29,580 nucleotides of DNA from an uncultured Desulfobulbaceae bacterium (GTDB taxonomy: Bacteria > Desulfobacterota > Desulfobulbia > Desulfobulbales > BM004), in the NCBI GenBank assembly GCA_947258675.1, contig CAMYJP010000032.1, positions 1 to 29,580 of the forward strand, read 5' to 3'. The notes under the pieces are model-generated. The model was not told the DNA's origin, ran no database searches, and saw only the letters and a list, made by a program, of their open reading frames with translations. Below are positions 8,143-16,205 of the stretch, piece after piece. The position numbers were made by a program, and so were the translations under genes. Each line of letters starts with the position of its first letter. The first letter of the stretch is position 1.

Positions 8143-8469
8143 ATGACTTATCCTGCAAAAAACAGACGGCAACATGAGCGTTTTACTGTCAGGGAAAATC
8201 TGCTGGTAGCAAACATTAAACTGGTTGGCACTGGAAATCCTCGTCAAGCCATGATTGTAAATTCCAGTATTAATGGCGTGCAGGTATCAATCTCCTATGA
8301 GCTACGATCCGGTGATGAAATAGAAATAACTCTCATTAATCAGGATGAAAAAAGTTTATGGAAATCAAAGCAGTTTCTTGGGCGGGTCTGCTGGTGCACA
8401 CCGGACAGCCAGGTCGACACAGTGTTTAACGCTGGAATACAGTTCATGGAACTGCAGTTTGTAAAATGA
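8143..8469 (+). CDS. PilZ-domain protein (probable c-di-GMP receptor)
   Basis: This single-domain PilZ protein has 108 residues. The c-di-GMP binding signature is present: an N-terminal RRQHER arginine motif (residues 8-13) followed by NSSINGVQV, a D/NxSxxG-type motif (N40 to G45), and a closing strand with FNAGIQF. AAGGA is 6 bases upstream of the ATG. It follows the sigma54 regulator by about 74 bases on the same strand and could be co-transcribed or separately promoted. Such small stand-alone PilZ proteins relay c-di-GMP levels to motility, secretion or exopolysaccharide systems; the output cannot be read from the sequence. Convergent with the MutS-like gene, with no obvious terminator in the 67-base gap between them. 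Confidence 0.88.
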   Translation: MTYPAKNRRQHERFTVRENLLVANIKLVGTGNPRQAMIVNSSINGVQVSISYELRSGDEIEITLINQDEKSLWKSKQFLGRVCWCTPDSQVDTVFNAGIQFMELQFVK

Positions 8470-8536
8470 ATTTATTGCATGATGATTATCAGAAAGTGCA
8501 TTCGCAGGTTAGGTTAGACTTGTAGGATTGCATAAA

Positions 8537-10144
8537 TCATAAATATCCTTTCTCATTGAGATATCGATTTATATCTTCAGAAGAAAAGCCAATTTTTTTT
8601 GCTACCCGATCAGCATGACTCTCTTTTGATATACCTTCCACTATCCTGTGTGTAGGTTTGTTTCCCTCAAATTCCACCTGTAGATACTGCCCTTCGTTCA
8701 TTTTTCTGAATCGTTCGACGAGTTCAAAACTGTGGGTAACAAGGAGTGTATTAGATCCGATGTGATGAAATCCATTCATGATATCCATGGAAAAGTTCAT
8801 TTTTTCATGGGTTGTGGTCCCTTCCGCAATTTCATCGAGAAAGGTCAGGCTTTTTGGGGAAACAGCATAGAAGATATCCCTGGTTGCCTTGAGTTCTGTG
8901 CCGAATCTGCCTTCCGGATCGTTAAGTGTGTCAAATGATGGTGCCTGGTAGGTAATTTTATCGGCCATGTTCAATTTGGCGGAGCTAGCTATTATCGGTG
9001 CGCCAATATGAGCAAGGATCTGGCTTTGAGCAATTGTCTTGCAGTAGGTTGTTTTGCCTCCGCTGTTCGGACCGGTAACAAATGTCACCCTGGCCTCATC
9101 CAGGTTGACATCGTTGGCGACAAACTCTTTATTCTCTTTTGCCATAACAGGATTGCGCAGGTCTTTGGCAAAAAAATAATGCACACCGCCATTGGTTACA
9201 TGGGGCAGGCAGGTCGGATGTGGTACAATCTTACTATATGTTACAAAAGAGAGAATTTCATCAATAGCGGCAACAGCCTCAATGGCGGAGGCAAATTGAT
9301 TGGATTCGAGTATCCGTTTTCTTATTGATAGAATTGCTGATTCATAATCGAAAACCGGCTTTAAAAGCCCGCCATAAATCAGTCCTGCAATACTAAACCA
9401 GCTGGTGAGCAAGAAAAAGGACTGGGCAATTGCAGGGTCCATAAAGCCAGTTACCCCGGCAAGTCCAAAAAAAGCCGCTGGCACAACCGGTCCGATGCTT
9501 CCTCCGCTGAGTCGCCCTGGGCGAAATCTGAGGGCCGGCGTAAAAAAACTTTTTTCTTCCTTGGCCTTGACCCCTGAGAAGGTTCTGTATTTGGGGCCGG
9601 TCAGAAGGCTGTTTACCGGAGAACCTCTGAAGCTTGCAATACTCTTGATCAGGGAATCTAAATACACAGTTTCCGGTTGGGGAATATTTCCCAGAGCATG
9701 CAGCATTTTACTTATTGCTTTTGTTCCGTTATTCAAATCCTTGTAAGGGAATATTGGCTGAATGTGCGCATTAAGAAGCTTGAAAAGGGCTGGCTCTCCT
9801 TTTTTGAACACCCGTAAATATTCAGCAATACTATTTTGAAGGTATTGATTGCTTTCAAGTTCGCAGAAAGAATCCTGTTTCGCATGAATCAGTTCAATTG
9901 ATTCTGAGGGATTCATAAGCGAATGAAATAGTTTTGCCGAGCCGACTAATGTTTTTGTGTGGTTCAGAGCCTGGAAAAGGTCCTGTATCTCAACCATCTG
10001 CAGAGTACGTTTGTCGACAATTGTTTCCGGCAGAAGATCAAACGCTTTCGAAATGTTAAAGGCTTCGGTTGGATTTCGTTCATTAACTATTTCATTTTTA
10101 TAATTTAATTCTATTATCAGTTTTTCACTGTCAATTCGTTCCAT
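8537..10144 (-). CDS. MutS-family ATPase with internal membrane hairpin
   Basis: The 535-residue product carries a MutS-type ATPase domain in its C-terminal third: Walker A GPNSGGKT (358-365), Walker B LTFLDE (433-438) with the EIAEGTTTHE continuation, and the signature THSF (470-473). The N-terminal half looks like the helical core/lever region, but the mismatch-recognition domain I and its Phe-X-Glu motif are absent, and there is no Smr nuclease domain. It is therefore neither canonical MutS nor MutS2. Between lever and ATPase, residues about 213-235 and 240-262 are strongly hydrophobic and could form two membrane passes. The ATG at 10144 has no clear ribosome binding site, but it follows the metallo-hydrolase stop by 27 bases, suggesting coupling. 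It is the last gene of the long minus-strand block. The function of these MutS relatives is not established. Confidence 0.82.
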   Translation of the reverse strand: MERIDSEKLIIELNYKNEIVNERNPTEAFNISKAFDLLPETIVDKRTLQMVEIQDLFQALNHTKTLVGSAKLFHSLMNPSESIELIHAKQDSFCELESNQYLQNSIAEYLRVFKKGEPALFKLLNAHIQPIFPYKDLNNGTKAISKMLHALGNIPQPETVYLDSLIKSIASFRGSPVNSLLTGPKYRTFSGVKAKEEKSFFTPALRFRPGRLSGGSIGPVVPAAFFGLAGVTGFMDPAIAQSFFLLTSWFSIAGLIYGGLLKPVFDYESAILSIRKRILESNQFASAIEAVAAIDEILSFVTYSKIVPHPTCLPHVTNGGVHYFFAKDLRNPVMAKENKEFVANDVNLDEARVTFVTGPNSGGKTTYCKTIAQSQILAHIGAPIIASSAKLNMADKITYQAPSFDTLNDPEGRFGTELKATRDIFYAVSPKSLTFLDEIAEGTTTHEKMNFSMDIMNGFHHIGSNTLLVTHSFELVERFRKMNEGQYLQVEFEGNKPTHRIVEGISKESHADRVAKKIGFSSEDINRYLNEKGYL

Positions 10145-10171
10145 TATTAATCAGCATGGTTTATTAAGAAT

Positions 10172-10951
10172 TTATCTGGAACCAAGAATCACCATATCCC
10201 CGGGACGGTCTTGTGAGGCCAATGAAAGTCCTGGTGTGATCGATCCGTCGGCCAGGCAACTTGCGGTTGTTTCATAAGCAAGAGATGACTGGTTATTCGT
10301 TTCACTGATATGGGCCAGTACAACATGTTCAAGGTTCTCATTAAGGATGTCTTTTATGAATCCTGCTGTGTCAATATTAGCGAGGTGCCCTTTGTTCCCT
10401 TTTACCCGTTGTTTTAAGAACAGCGGGTAAGGACCTTTTTGGAGCAAATCAGGATCATGATTACTTTCCACAATGAGTCCGTGACATCCTGAGAGCCGAT
10501 GGTGCATCAACCGGGTTATGACCCCGGTATCGGTACAGTAACCCAGAGAAAAGGACCCGTTATTAATTATGAAACCTACGGGGTCTGCCGAGTCATGAGA
10601 GATCGAAAAGGGATGTATTTCAAGATTTTGAAAACTGAATGAGTTTCCGGTATTAAATTCATTAAAGACATGAAGCTTGTTAAGACTGCTGCCAGCAGCA
10701 AGATATGTCTCAGGGTTGGCAAAGACGGGCAGTTTCATTCTTCTTGAAAGAACAGGTACTCCCCTGACATGGTCCGTGTGTTCATGAGTGACGATTATGG
10801 CGGACAAGGAAGAGATTTCAACACCAATTCCCGCCAACCGTCTTTGAACCTCTATTCCCGACAGGCCGGCATCTATAAGAATTGCTGTATCACCTGATGA
10901 AACATAGGTGGAATTGCCTTTACTTCCGCTGCCAAGAACACAGAAGCGCAT
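10172..10951 (-). CDS. MBL-fold metallo-hydrolase, YycJ/WalJ-like
   Basis: This is a metallo-beta-lactamase-fold hydrolase. It shows the opening LGSGSKGNSTYV, the DAGLS strand end and the metal-binding motif THEHTDH (residues 55-61: H56, H58, D60, H61). Further blocks SHDSADPVGF and VLAHISETNN supply later metal ligands. The closest known type is YycJ/WalJ, a cytoplasmic phosphodiesterase with proposed 5'-3' exonuclease activity on DNA. The start is ATG at 10951, whose A is shared with the dut stop in a TGATG overlap; a TTG one codon upstream is also in frame but less likely. The product is 259 residues. Placement between dut and a MutS-like ATPase fits a nucleotide or DNA-repair theme, though that is context only. 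Confidence 0.88.
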   Translation of the reverse strand: MRFCVLGSGSKGNSTYVSSGDTAILIDAGLSGIEVQRRLAGIGVEISSLSAIIVTHEHTDHVRGVPVLSRRMKLPVFANPETYLAAGSSLNKLHVFNEFNTGNSFSFQNLEIHPFSISHDSADPVGFIINNGSFSLGYCTDTGVITRLMHHRLSGCHGLIVESNHDPDLLQKGPYPLFLKQRVKGNKGHLANIDTAGFIKDILNENLEHVVLAHISETNNQSSLAYETTASCLADGSITPGLSLASQDRPGDMVILGSR

Positions 10952-11406
10952 CAAACACCAGTATGGCCGAACCCGCCACTCTGTCTATTTGTTTTATCAA
11001 GATCGCCGGTCAAATTGAGGTTTGCTCTATTGACCTTGGCGAGTATGAGTTGGGCAATGCGGTCGCCACGGTTGACTGTATAGGGGCTCTGGCCCAGGTT
11101 TATCAATCCTATTTTGATTTCACCGCGGTAATCCGCATCGATGGTGCCAGGACTGTTTATAATTGATACCCCGTGTTTAATTGCCAGACCGCTGCGTGGT
11201 CGAACCTGCAATTCATATCCTGGTGGCAGAGCTACCGCAAGTCCAGTATTGACCATCTTAATCTCACCGGGAGCTATAATTTCGGGTTTAGCAACCGCCG
11301 CAGCTACATCCATACCTGCAGCAAGATCCGAATGATACATTGGCAGTAGCAGGTCTCTTGTTTCTTCGGGGTTGAGCCAGCAGATATCAATTGAAACAGT
11401 TTGCAT
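10951..11406 (-). CDS. dut: dUTP diphosphatase (dUTPase)
   Basis: Dut hydrolyses dUTP to dUMP and pyrophosphate, keeping uracil out of DNA and feeding dTMP synthesis; it works as a cytoplasmic homotrimer. The 151-residue product shows all five trimeric dUTPase motifs: AGMDVAA (motif 1), RPRSGLAI (2), GTIDADYRGEI (3, with the catalytic Asp), GDRIAQLI (4) and the flexible C-terminal arm GGFGHTGV (5). The ATG at 11406 lacks a strong ribosome binding site. The stop overlaps the start of the MBL hydrolase (TGATG). The 89-base gap to the M16 peptidase gene is the largest break in this part of the block and contains a 7-base inverted repeat (TGTTCAG near 11407, CTGAACA near 11474), so a local promoter is possible. 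Confidence 0.97.
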   Translation of the reverse strand: MQTVSIDICWLNPEETRDLLLPMYHSDLAAGMDVAAAVAKPEIIAPGEIKMVNTGLAVALPPGYELQVRPRSGLAIKHGVSIINSPGTIDADYRGEIKIGLINLGQSPYTVNRGDRIAQLILAKVNRANLNLTGDLDKTNRQSGGFGHTGV

Positions 11407-11495
11407 TGTTCAGATTACCGTATTGTATTAATAAGCTTTAATATATTTTGGGTATCATTTCCAGAAGAGGATTAGGCTGAACAGAAGTTGTAATT

Positions 11496-12761
11496 TCAGT
11501 TCGAAAGAAGTGCCCAGTCTATTTCCTCGGAGTCAAGCGGCCCTATTGCGGCCAAGGTCATAAGATAATTACTGAACACTTGTTCCATTATTAAAGCAAT
11601 GTCACCCGCAGTAACCCGGTCAATACCTTCGACTACCTGTTCCATGGAAATATATCGGCCAAAACATGATTCATTACGTGCCAACCGTGACATAATCGAC
11701 TCCATGCTTTCCATCGACATATAAAGACCACCGGTAACGTAATTTTTAGCATTTTTAAGTTCATCAGGTGAAGCTCCTGCTTTGCGAAGGGAATTGATCT
11801 CTTGAAATACTAGGGTAAGGGCGTCATTTACCGAGCGTCGGTCTATCCCTAGATAAATCGCGAGATAGCCACAATCAGTATAGGATGTAATGTAGGAATA
11901 AACTGAGTAGGCCAGACCTCGGCTTTCGCGTATTTCCTGAAACAGCCTGGAACTCATATTCCCTCCCAGTAAAACGTTTGCCAGAAGAAAGGCATAACGT
12001 TCTTTCGAAACTGCGGAAAGACCATAACTACCAAGAAGCATATGGACCTGCTCCAGAGGTTTACTGAGTATGCATCGATTGGAGCATTTATTGGTCGGTT
12101 TCTGCCTGATGACATTATTTGCGCGGTCGGCTATTAGGCCAGCAAACCCTTTATCCTGCAGCATTGCAACAAAGTCATCATGGTTAAGGTTACCTGCCGC
12201 AGAAATAATGATTCTGTCCGCTGAGTAATAATGCCTAATATAGTCATTTAACTTTTTTGAATCCAGGAATGCTACAACTTCCCTTGAACCTAAGACAGAG
12301 TGCCTTAAGGGATGCCTATCCCAAATAAGTGAGGAGAAAAGGTCATGGATATGATCGTCAGGGGTGTCCTCCACCATGTTGATTTCCTGGAGGATTACCT
12401 GGCGCTCCAACTCGATATCATCATCACTTAATTTTGAATTTAAAAAAATATCTGCCAGAAGGTCAACCAGTTGTGGCAGGTGGCTGTCAAGAACAGTCGC
12501 GTAAAAACAGGTGTTTTCCCTTGATGTAAAAGCGTTGGCATTGCCTCCAAGAACATCCAGCTCTTTAGCTATCTGCTTAGCAGAGCGATTCACTGTGCCT
12601 TTAAAAAGCATGTGTTCCGCAAAATGAGCACTACCGTTATTGAGGTCGTGCTCATCTCGTGAACCGACATCCACCCAGATTCCGATAGAGGTTACACGTG
12701 AATGCGGCAAGCTTTCACTTACCACCCGCAGTCCATTTCCCAGGACAGTTTTTTGATACAT
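11496..12761 (-). CDS. M16-family zinc peptidase (processing-peptidase type)
   Basis: This is an inverzincin metallopeptidase of 421 residues, of the single-unit bacterial type related to mitochondrial processing peptidase and B. subtilis YmxG (MlpA). The inverted zinc motif HFAEH (46-50) supplies H46, E49 and H50, and E126 in ILQEINM, 76 residues downstream, is the third zinc ligand. The second M16 half follows, with LLGGNMSSRLFQEIRESRGLAYSVYS. It appears complete and active. The start overlaps pnp control signals: AGGA inside the last pnp codons lies 7 bases before the ATG, and the gap to pnp is 3 bases, so translation is very likely coupled. pnp followed by an M16 peptidase and dut is a common gene order in several phyla. 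The physiological substrate is unknown. Confidence 0.93.
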   Translation of the reverse strand: MYQKTVLGNGLRVVSESLPHSRVTSIGIWVDVGSRDEHDLNNGSAHFAEHMLFKGTVNRSAKQIAKELDVLGGNANAFTSRENTCFYATVLDSHLPQLVDLLADIFLNSKLSDDDIELERQVILQEINMVEDTPDDHIHDLFSSLIWDRHPLRHSVLGSREVVAFLDSKKLNDYIRHYYSADRIIISAAGNLNHDDFVAMLQDKGFAGLIADRANNVIRQKPTNKCSNRCILSKPLEQVHMLLGSYGLSAVSKERYAFLLANVLLGGNMSSRLFQEIRESRGLAYSVYSYITSYTDCGYLAIYLGIDRRSVNDALTLVFQEINSLRKAGASPDELKNAKNYVTGGLYMSMESMESIMSRLARNESCFGRYISMEQVVEGIDRVTAGDIALIMEQVFSNYLMTLAAIGPLDSEEIDWALLSN

Positions 12762-12764
12762 ATA

Positions 12765-14798
12765 TTAATCCTGCTCAGCAAGGACTGCTTTGCGACTTAA
12801 CCTGATTTTCCCACGCCGGTCAATTTCCAGCACTTTGACTTTGACCTCATCACCCTCCTTCAGTACGTCAGTAACTTTATTCACTCGGCTGTGTTCAAGT
12901 TCTGAAATGTGCACGAGTCCGTCAGTCCCCGGTAAGATTTCTACAAATGCCCCGAAATCTTTGATGGTTTTTACTGTGCCGGTATAAATTTTACCAACCT
13001 GGGCTTCCTGTGTGAGGTCTTCTACGCGGGCTATCAACTCTGAGGCAATATCACCATTCGGGGTAAAGATCTTTATTTCACCGGAATCATCAACTTCAAT
13101 TTTAGCCCCGAATTCTGCAGTAAGACCCTTAATAACTTTGCCTTTGGGTGCATGGTCGGCAATATCTGAACGCGGTTCAGCAATAGTTTCCTGCATCTTT
13201 TCAAGAATGTGCAAACGACCCATTTTGGCCTGGGACAATGCTGCGCCCATTATTTCTTTGTTCACTCCTGCTATTTTAATGTCCATCTGCAGGGAGGTAA
13301 TGCCTTCGTATGTACCTACAACTTTGAAATCCATATCTCCTAAATGATCTTCATCACCAAGGATATCTGAAAGGACAACAACATGCTCATCCTCTTTTAT
13401 CAATCCCATGGCAATTCCGGAAACGGGATTGGCTGTCGGCACTCCGCCGTCCATTAATGCGAGACTTGCGCCGCAAACGGTAGCCATAGAGGAAGAACCG
13501 TTGGATTCCAATACTTCGGAGACAACCCTCATAGTGTATGGAAAATTCTCCGGGTCAGGTAATACTGCCATGATGCCCCGCTCGGCAAGAGCACCGTGGC
13601 CAATATCCCTTCGGCTGGGACCGCGTAGGAACCTGACTTCACCTACACAGTAAGGGGGGAAATTGTAATGCAGCATAAAATTCTTATACGATTCTCCATT
13701 GAGGGTCTCGACTCTTTGCTGATCGCCGGCGCTCCCCAACGTTGCTGTGACAATTACCTGAGTTTCACCCCGGGTAAAGAGTGCCGAACCATGGGTTCTG
13801 GGCATAATACCGATCTCGCAGGATATGGGCCGCACCTCATCAAAGGCTCTTCCATCTATTCGAGAACTTTCTTTCACTATTCTGTCCCGCATCATGTTCT
13901 TTTTGAGTACTTTAAACAATCCTTTTACTTCAACTGCACATCCTTCCTGTTCCTCTTCCAGCTCTTCAACTATTTTATTTTGCAGTTCATCTGAGAGCCT
14001 GCCTCGTTCGAGCTTGTCTGCAGTTTGAATAATTGTTGCCATGGATTCAGTTGCCAGCTCTGCAACTCTTTTCTGCAGTGATTCATTAACCTCTGGCTCC
14101 TTCACCTGTCTTTTATCTTGGCCGACAGCTTTCTGAAGTTCTTCCTGAATATCAAGCAGTGGTTGCATCCCTTTATGCCCGAAAAAGATACCTTCCAGTA
14201 CTTCATCCTCAGAAAGGCTGTCAGCACCTCCTTCTACCATTACAACTGCTTCGCGGGTTCCTGCAACAACAAGGTTCATTTTCGATGTTTCCAACTGTTC
14301 CATAGTTGGATTAAGGATGTATTGCCCGTCTACCATGCCAACCCTCACTCCAGCAACTGGTCCAAGAAATGGAATGTCGGAAATGGTTAAAGCAGCTGAC
14401 GCGCCTATAATTGACATGATGTCCGGATCATTCTGCTGATCTGCTGAAAAGACGGTGGCAATAACCTGTGTTTCAGATGAGTAACCGTCGGCAAAAAGCG
14501 GTCGTAAAGGTCGGTCGATGAGTCTGCAGGTTAGAGTTTCTTTTTCGCTGGGTCTTCCTATTTCGCGTCTGAAAAAACTTCCTGGGATTCGTCCCACCGC
14601 ATATAATCTTTCTTGATACTCGATGGTTAGCGGCAGAAACCCCATGTCTGGTTTTTCTTCGTTCGTTGCAGTAGCAGTGACCAGAACTACAGTTTCGCCA
14701 TAAGTAATCAGGACAGAACCATTAGCTTGTTTAGCGAGTCGGCCGCTTTCAATAGTAAGAGCCCTGCCTCCTATCTCGACTTCGATTTTTTTATACAT
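12765..14798 (-). CDS. pnp: Polyribonucleotide nucleotidyltransferase with truncated KH domain
   Basis: PNPase degrades RNA 3' to 5' using phosphate, as a ring trimer in the degradosome or free. The 677-residue product has two RNase PH cores (the second with [10 protein letters not shown] and the catalytic [15 protein letters not shown]), and a complete C-terminal S1 domain ([20 protein letters not shown]...). The KH domain between them is abnormal. Canonical PNPases read APR...KI..VIGxGG.VIR.LTEETG, whereas here the protein runs A550[14 protein letters not shown]. About 18 residues, including the first KH strand and the GXXG RNA-binding loop, are missing in frame. No stop or frameshift is visible. 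AAGGAGA lies 6 bases before the ATG. The leader carries a long stem-loop (14856-14971), suggesting post-transcriptional control as in E. coli. Identity as pnp is certain. Confidence 0.97.
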   Translation of the reverse strand: MYKKIEVEIGGRALTIESGRLAKQANGSVLITYGETVVLVTATATNEEKPDMGFLPLTIEYQERLYAVGRIPGSFFRREIGRPSEKETLTCRLIDRPLRPLFADGYSSETQVIATVFSADQQNDPDIMSIIGASAALTISDIPFLGPVAGVRVGMVDGQYILNPTMEQLETSKMNLVVAGTREAVVMVEGGADSLSEDEVLEGIFFGHKGMQPLLDIQEELQKAVGQDKRQVKEPEVNESLQKRVAELATESMATIIQTADKLERGRLSDELQNKIVEELEEEQEGCAVEVKGLFKVLKKNMMRDRIVKESSRIDGRAFDEVRPISCEIGIMPRTHGSALFTRGETQVIVTATLGSAGDQQRVETLNGESYKNFMLHYNFPPYCVGEVRFLRGPSRRDIGHGALAERGIMAVLPDPENFPYTMRVVSEVLESNGSSSMATVCGASLALMDGGVPTANPVSGIAMGLIKEDEHVVVLSDILGDEDHLGDMDFKVVGTYEGITSLQMDIKIAGVNKEIMGAALSQAKMGRLHILEKMQETIAEPRSDIADHAPKGKVIKGLTAEFGAKIEVDDSGEIKIFTPNGDIASELIARVEDLTQEAQVGKIYTGTVKTIKDFGAFVEILPGTDGLVHISELEHSRVNKVTDVLKEGDEVKVKVLEIDRRGKIRLSRKAVLAEQD

Positions 14799-14833
14799 AT
14801 ACTCTCCTTATAGCGGTGAGCCCAGAATAACTA

Positions 14834-14857
14834 ATCTGAATCTCTGCAAATTCAGAT
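14834..14857 (-). promoter_or_regulatory. Perfect 8-bp hairpin in the pnp leader
   Basis: ATCTGAAT and ATTCAGAT form a perfect 8-bp stem with an 8-base loop, ending 35 bases upstream of the pnp start. It is adjacent to, and its outer arm slightly overlaps, the foot of the longer stem-loop at 14856-14971. The two could be alternative or stacked structures controlling access to the pnp ribosome binding site. Confidence 0.45.
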
Positions 14858-14971
14858 CTCACAGTTTCACAGATGTTCGAGAACCAAGAAGTTTTTTCTG
14901 CCTGATAAAGGCAATGGCCGGGATTTTTCGTTTTGAATCGGTTATCGAGCCGCAGTGAAACGGTGAGAGAT
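14856..14971 (-). promoter_or_regulatory. Long imperfect stem-loop in the pnp leader
   Basis: Bases 14856-14885 and 14940-14971 are inverted repeats: about 24 of 30 positions can pair, with one 2-base bulge. The core is CAC-GTTTCAC against GTGAAAC-GTG. The 54-base loop contains a small TGCC/GGCA hairpin near 14900. The structure would form in the rpsO-pnp intergenic RNA. In E. coli the pnp leader forms a long stem-loop that RNase III cuts and PNPase then destabilises, giving autoregulation; this is a structural counterpart by position and shape, not by sequence. Confidence 0.5.
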
Positions 14972-14995
14972 GAAAATATTGCAAATGATTCTCTT

Positions 14996-15023
14996 CCCGT
15001 TGCCTCCTATTAATGGCAACGGG
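14996..15023. terminator. Hairpin after rpsO, possible terminator or processing site
   Basis: CCCGTTGCC and GGCAACGGG form a perfect 9-bp stem with a 10-base loop, 60 bases after the rpsO stop. On the minus strand, the direction of transcription here, no T tract follows, so it may slow RNA decay or attenuate rather than terminate. The plus strand is followed by TCTTTATTTATTTT, which looks more like a terminator, but no plus-strand gene reads into it. Confidence 0.45.
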
Positions 15024-15082
15024 GTCTTTATTTATTTTGGTTCACCTGTGTTAGGCAATCAAACCCGGAAACGGGTTGATTG

Positions 15083-15352
15083 TTATTTACGTATACCCAG
15101 TGATTGAATAAGAGACCGATATTTAGATACATCTTTATGTTGCATATATTTAAGCAAACGTCTGCGCTGTCCGACCAGCTTCAATAATCCCCGTCTGGAG
15201 TGATGATCCTTTTTATGGGTTTTAAAATGCTCGGTCAGGTAGTTGATGCGGTCGGTGAGCAGAGCTATCTGTACTTCCGATGAACCGGTATCACTCTCAT
15301 GGGTCTTAAATTTTTCGATAATTTCTTTTTTCTTCTCAGCTTGCTGTGCCAC
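15083..15352 (-). CDS. rpsO: Small ribosomal subunit protein uS15 (S15)
   Basis: S15 is a primary 16S rRNA-binding protein of the 30S subunit. The 89-residue product is full length and shows the family core [20 protein letters not shown], the [12 protein letters not shown] segment and the C-terminal [10 protein letters not shown]. The start is GTG at 15352 (GTG-GCA-CAG), preceded by an excellent AGGAGG-type ribosome binding site 4-5 bases upstream, which compensates for the non-ATG start. It lies between truB (62 bases upstream) and pnp (284 bases downstream), the order truB-rpsO-pnp being the same as in E. coli. E. coli S15 represses its own translation through a leader pseudoknot; I cannot confirm a similar fold in the short AT-rich leader here. 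Confidence 0.98.
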   Translation of the reverse strand: MAQQAEKKKEIIEKFKTHESDTGSSEVQIALLTDRINYLTEHFKTHKKDHHSRRGLLKLVGQRRRLLKYMQHKDVSKYRSLIQSLGIRK

Positions 15353-15414
15353 TTTAACCTCCTTTAATAAATTCTAATTCATTGAAAAAATGCAAATTTT
15401 CTCATATAAATCTA

Positions 15415-16182
15415 TCAGTTCAACTGATCTGTTATCTGGTCAACCGTCATAATATACCGTGTCAATAATTCTTTGGCTTGGTTATTATTGAGCAGTTTTT
15501 GTGCGGGCAGACTTTCTGTTACTCTAAATGGGCCTATCCTTGTCCTTCTTAAGGATGTAAGATGAGCTCCGCAACCCAGGGCCTTCCCTATATCTGCTGC
15601 CAGTGTTCTAATATAAGTGCCTTTACTGCAGACAACCCTGATGGTAAGCGTATCATCGTTCAGTTTCAATCGTTCCAAAGTTTTAATTTCAATCCTTCGT
15701 GGTTCTTTTATAACTTTAATACCCCTCCGAGCATAATAATACAAAGGCTTTCCCTTGTGTTTTAATGCTGAGTATTGTGGCGGTGTTTGGTCTTGCTGTC
15801 CGATAAAGTCGTTTAGACAGAGATCAATTTTTTCAAAATCCAAGGCAGGAACTGGTCGTCTTACCGTGATTTTCCCTTCAGGATCCTGGGTCTCAGTTTC
15901 TACGCCAAGTCGAAGCGTTGCCTGGTATTCTTTTTCTTCTTTCATGAGCAAGGGAATGATTTTGGTTGCCAAGCGTCCTATACAGATAATCAATAAACCT
16001 GATGCAAATGGGTCCAGTGTGCCCGAGTGCCCAACTTTTTTAACACTCATGGCCCTGCGGACATCTTGAACAACCCTGAAAGAACTGGGCCCGGTCGGTT
16101 TATTTATGAGGACAATACCAGCTTCAATGGCTGTGTTCTTTTCTGAAAAACAGGCCTCATTTTTTTTTGCAACTGAAGTCAT
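15415..16182 (-). CDS. truB: tRNA pseudouridine(55) synthase
   Basis: TruB converts uridine 55 in the T loop of tRNAs to pseudouridine and also acts as a tRNA chaperone. The 255-residue product shows the N-terminal INKPTGPSSF motif, the catalytic block KVGHSGTLDPFASGLL with the nucleophilic aspartate in GTLDP, the QTPPQYSALKHKG RNA-contact loop and the SKGTYIRTLAADIG motif. About 15 unconserved residues precede the domain. The ATG at 16182 has only a weak GGAA some distance upstream. The C-terminal PUA domain of longer TruB proteins is absent or minimal, as in many bacteria outside the gammaproteobacteria. It sits 23 bases after nrnA and is part of the nusA-infB-rbfA transcription unit. Confidence 0.97.
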   Translation of the reverse strand: MTSVAKKNEACFSEKNTAIEAGIVLINKPTGPSSFRVVQDVRRAMSVKKVGHSGTLDPFASGLLIICIGRLATKIIPLLMKEEKEYQATLRLGVETETQDPEGKITVRRPVPALDFEKIDLCLNDFIGQQDQTPPQYSALKHKGKPLYYYARRGIKVIKEPRRIEIKTLERLKLNDDTLTIRVVCSKGTYIRTLAADIGKALGCGAHLTSLRRTRIGPFRVTESLPAQKLLNNNQAKELLTRYIMTVDQITDQLN

Positions 16183-16205
16183 ATGAAAAAAATTTCCGAA
16201 TCAAG

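Noticed and set aside
10952..10954. TTG as the start of the MBL hydrolase
   Set aside because: The ATG at 10951 forms a TGATG overlap with the dut stop, which is a much more usual coupling arrangement.
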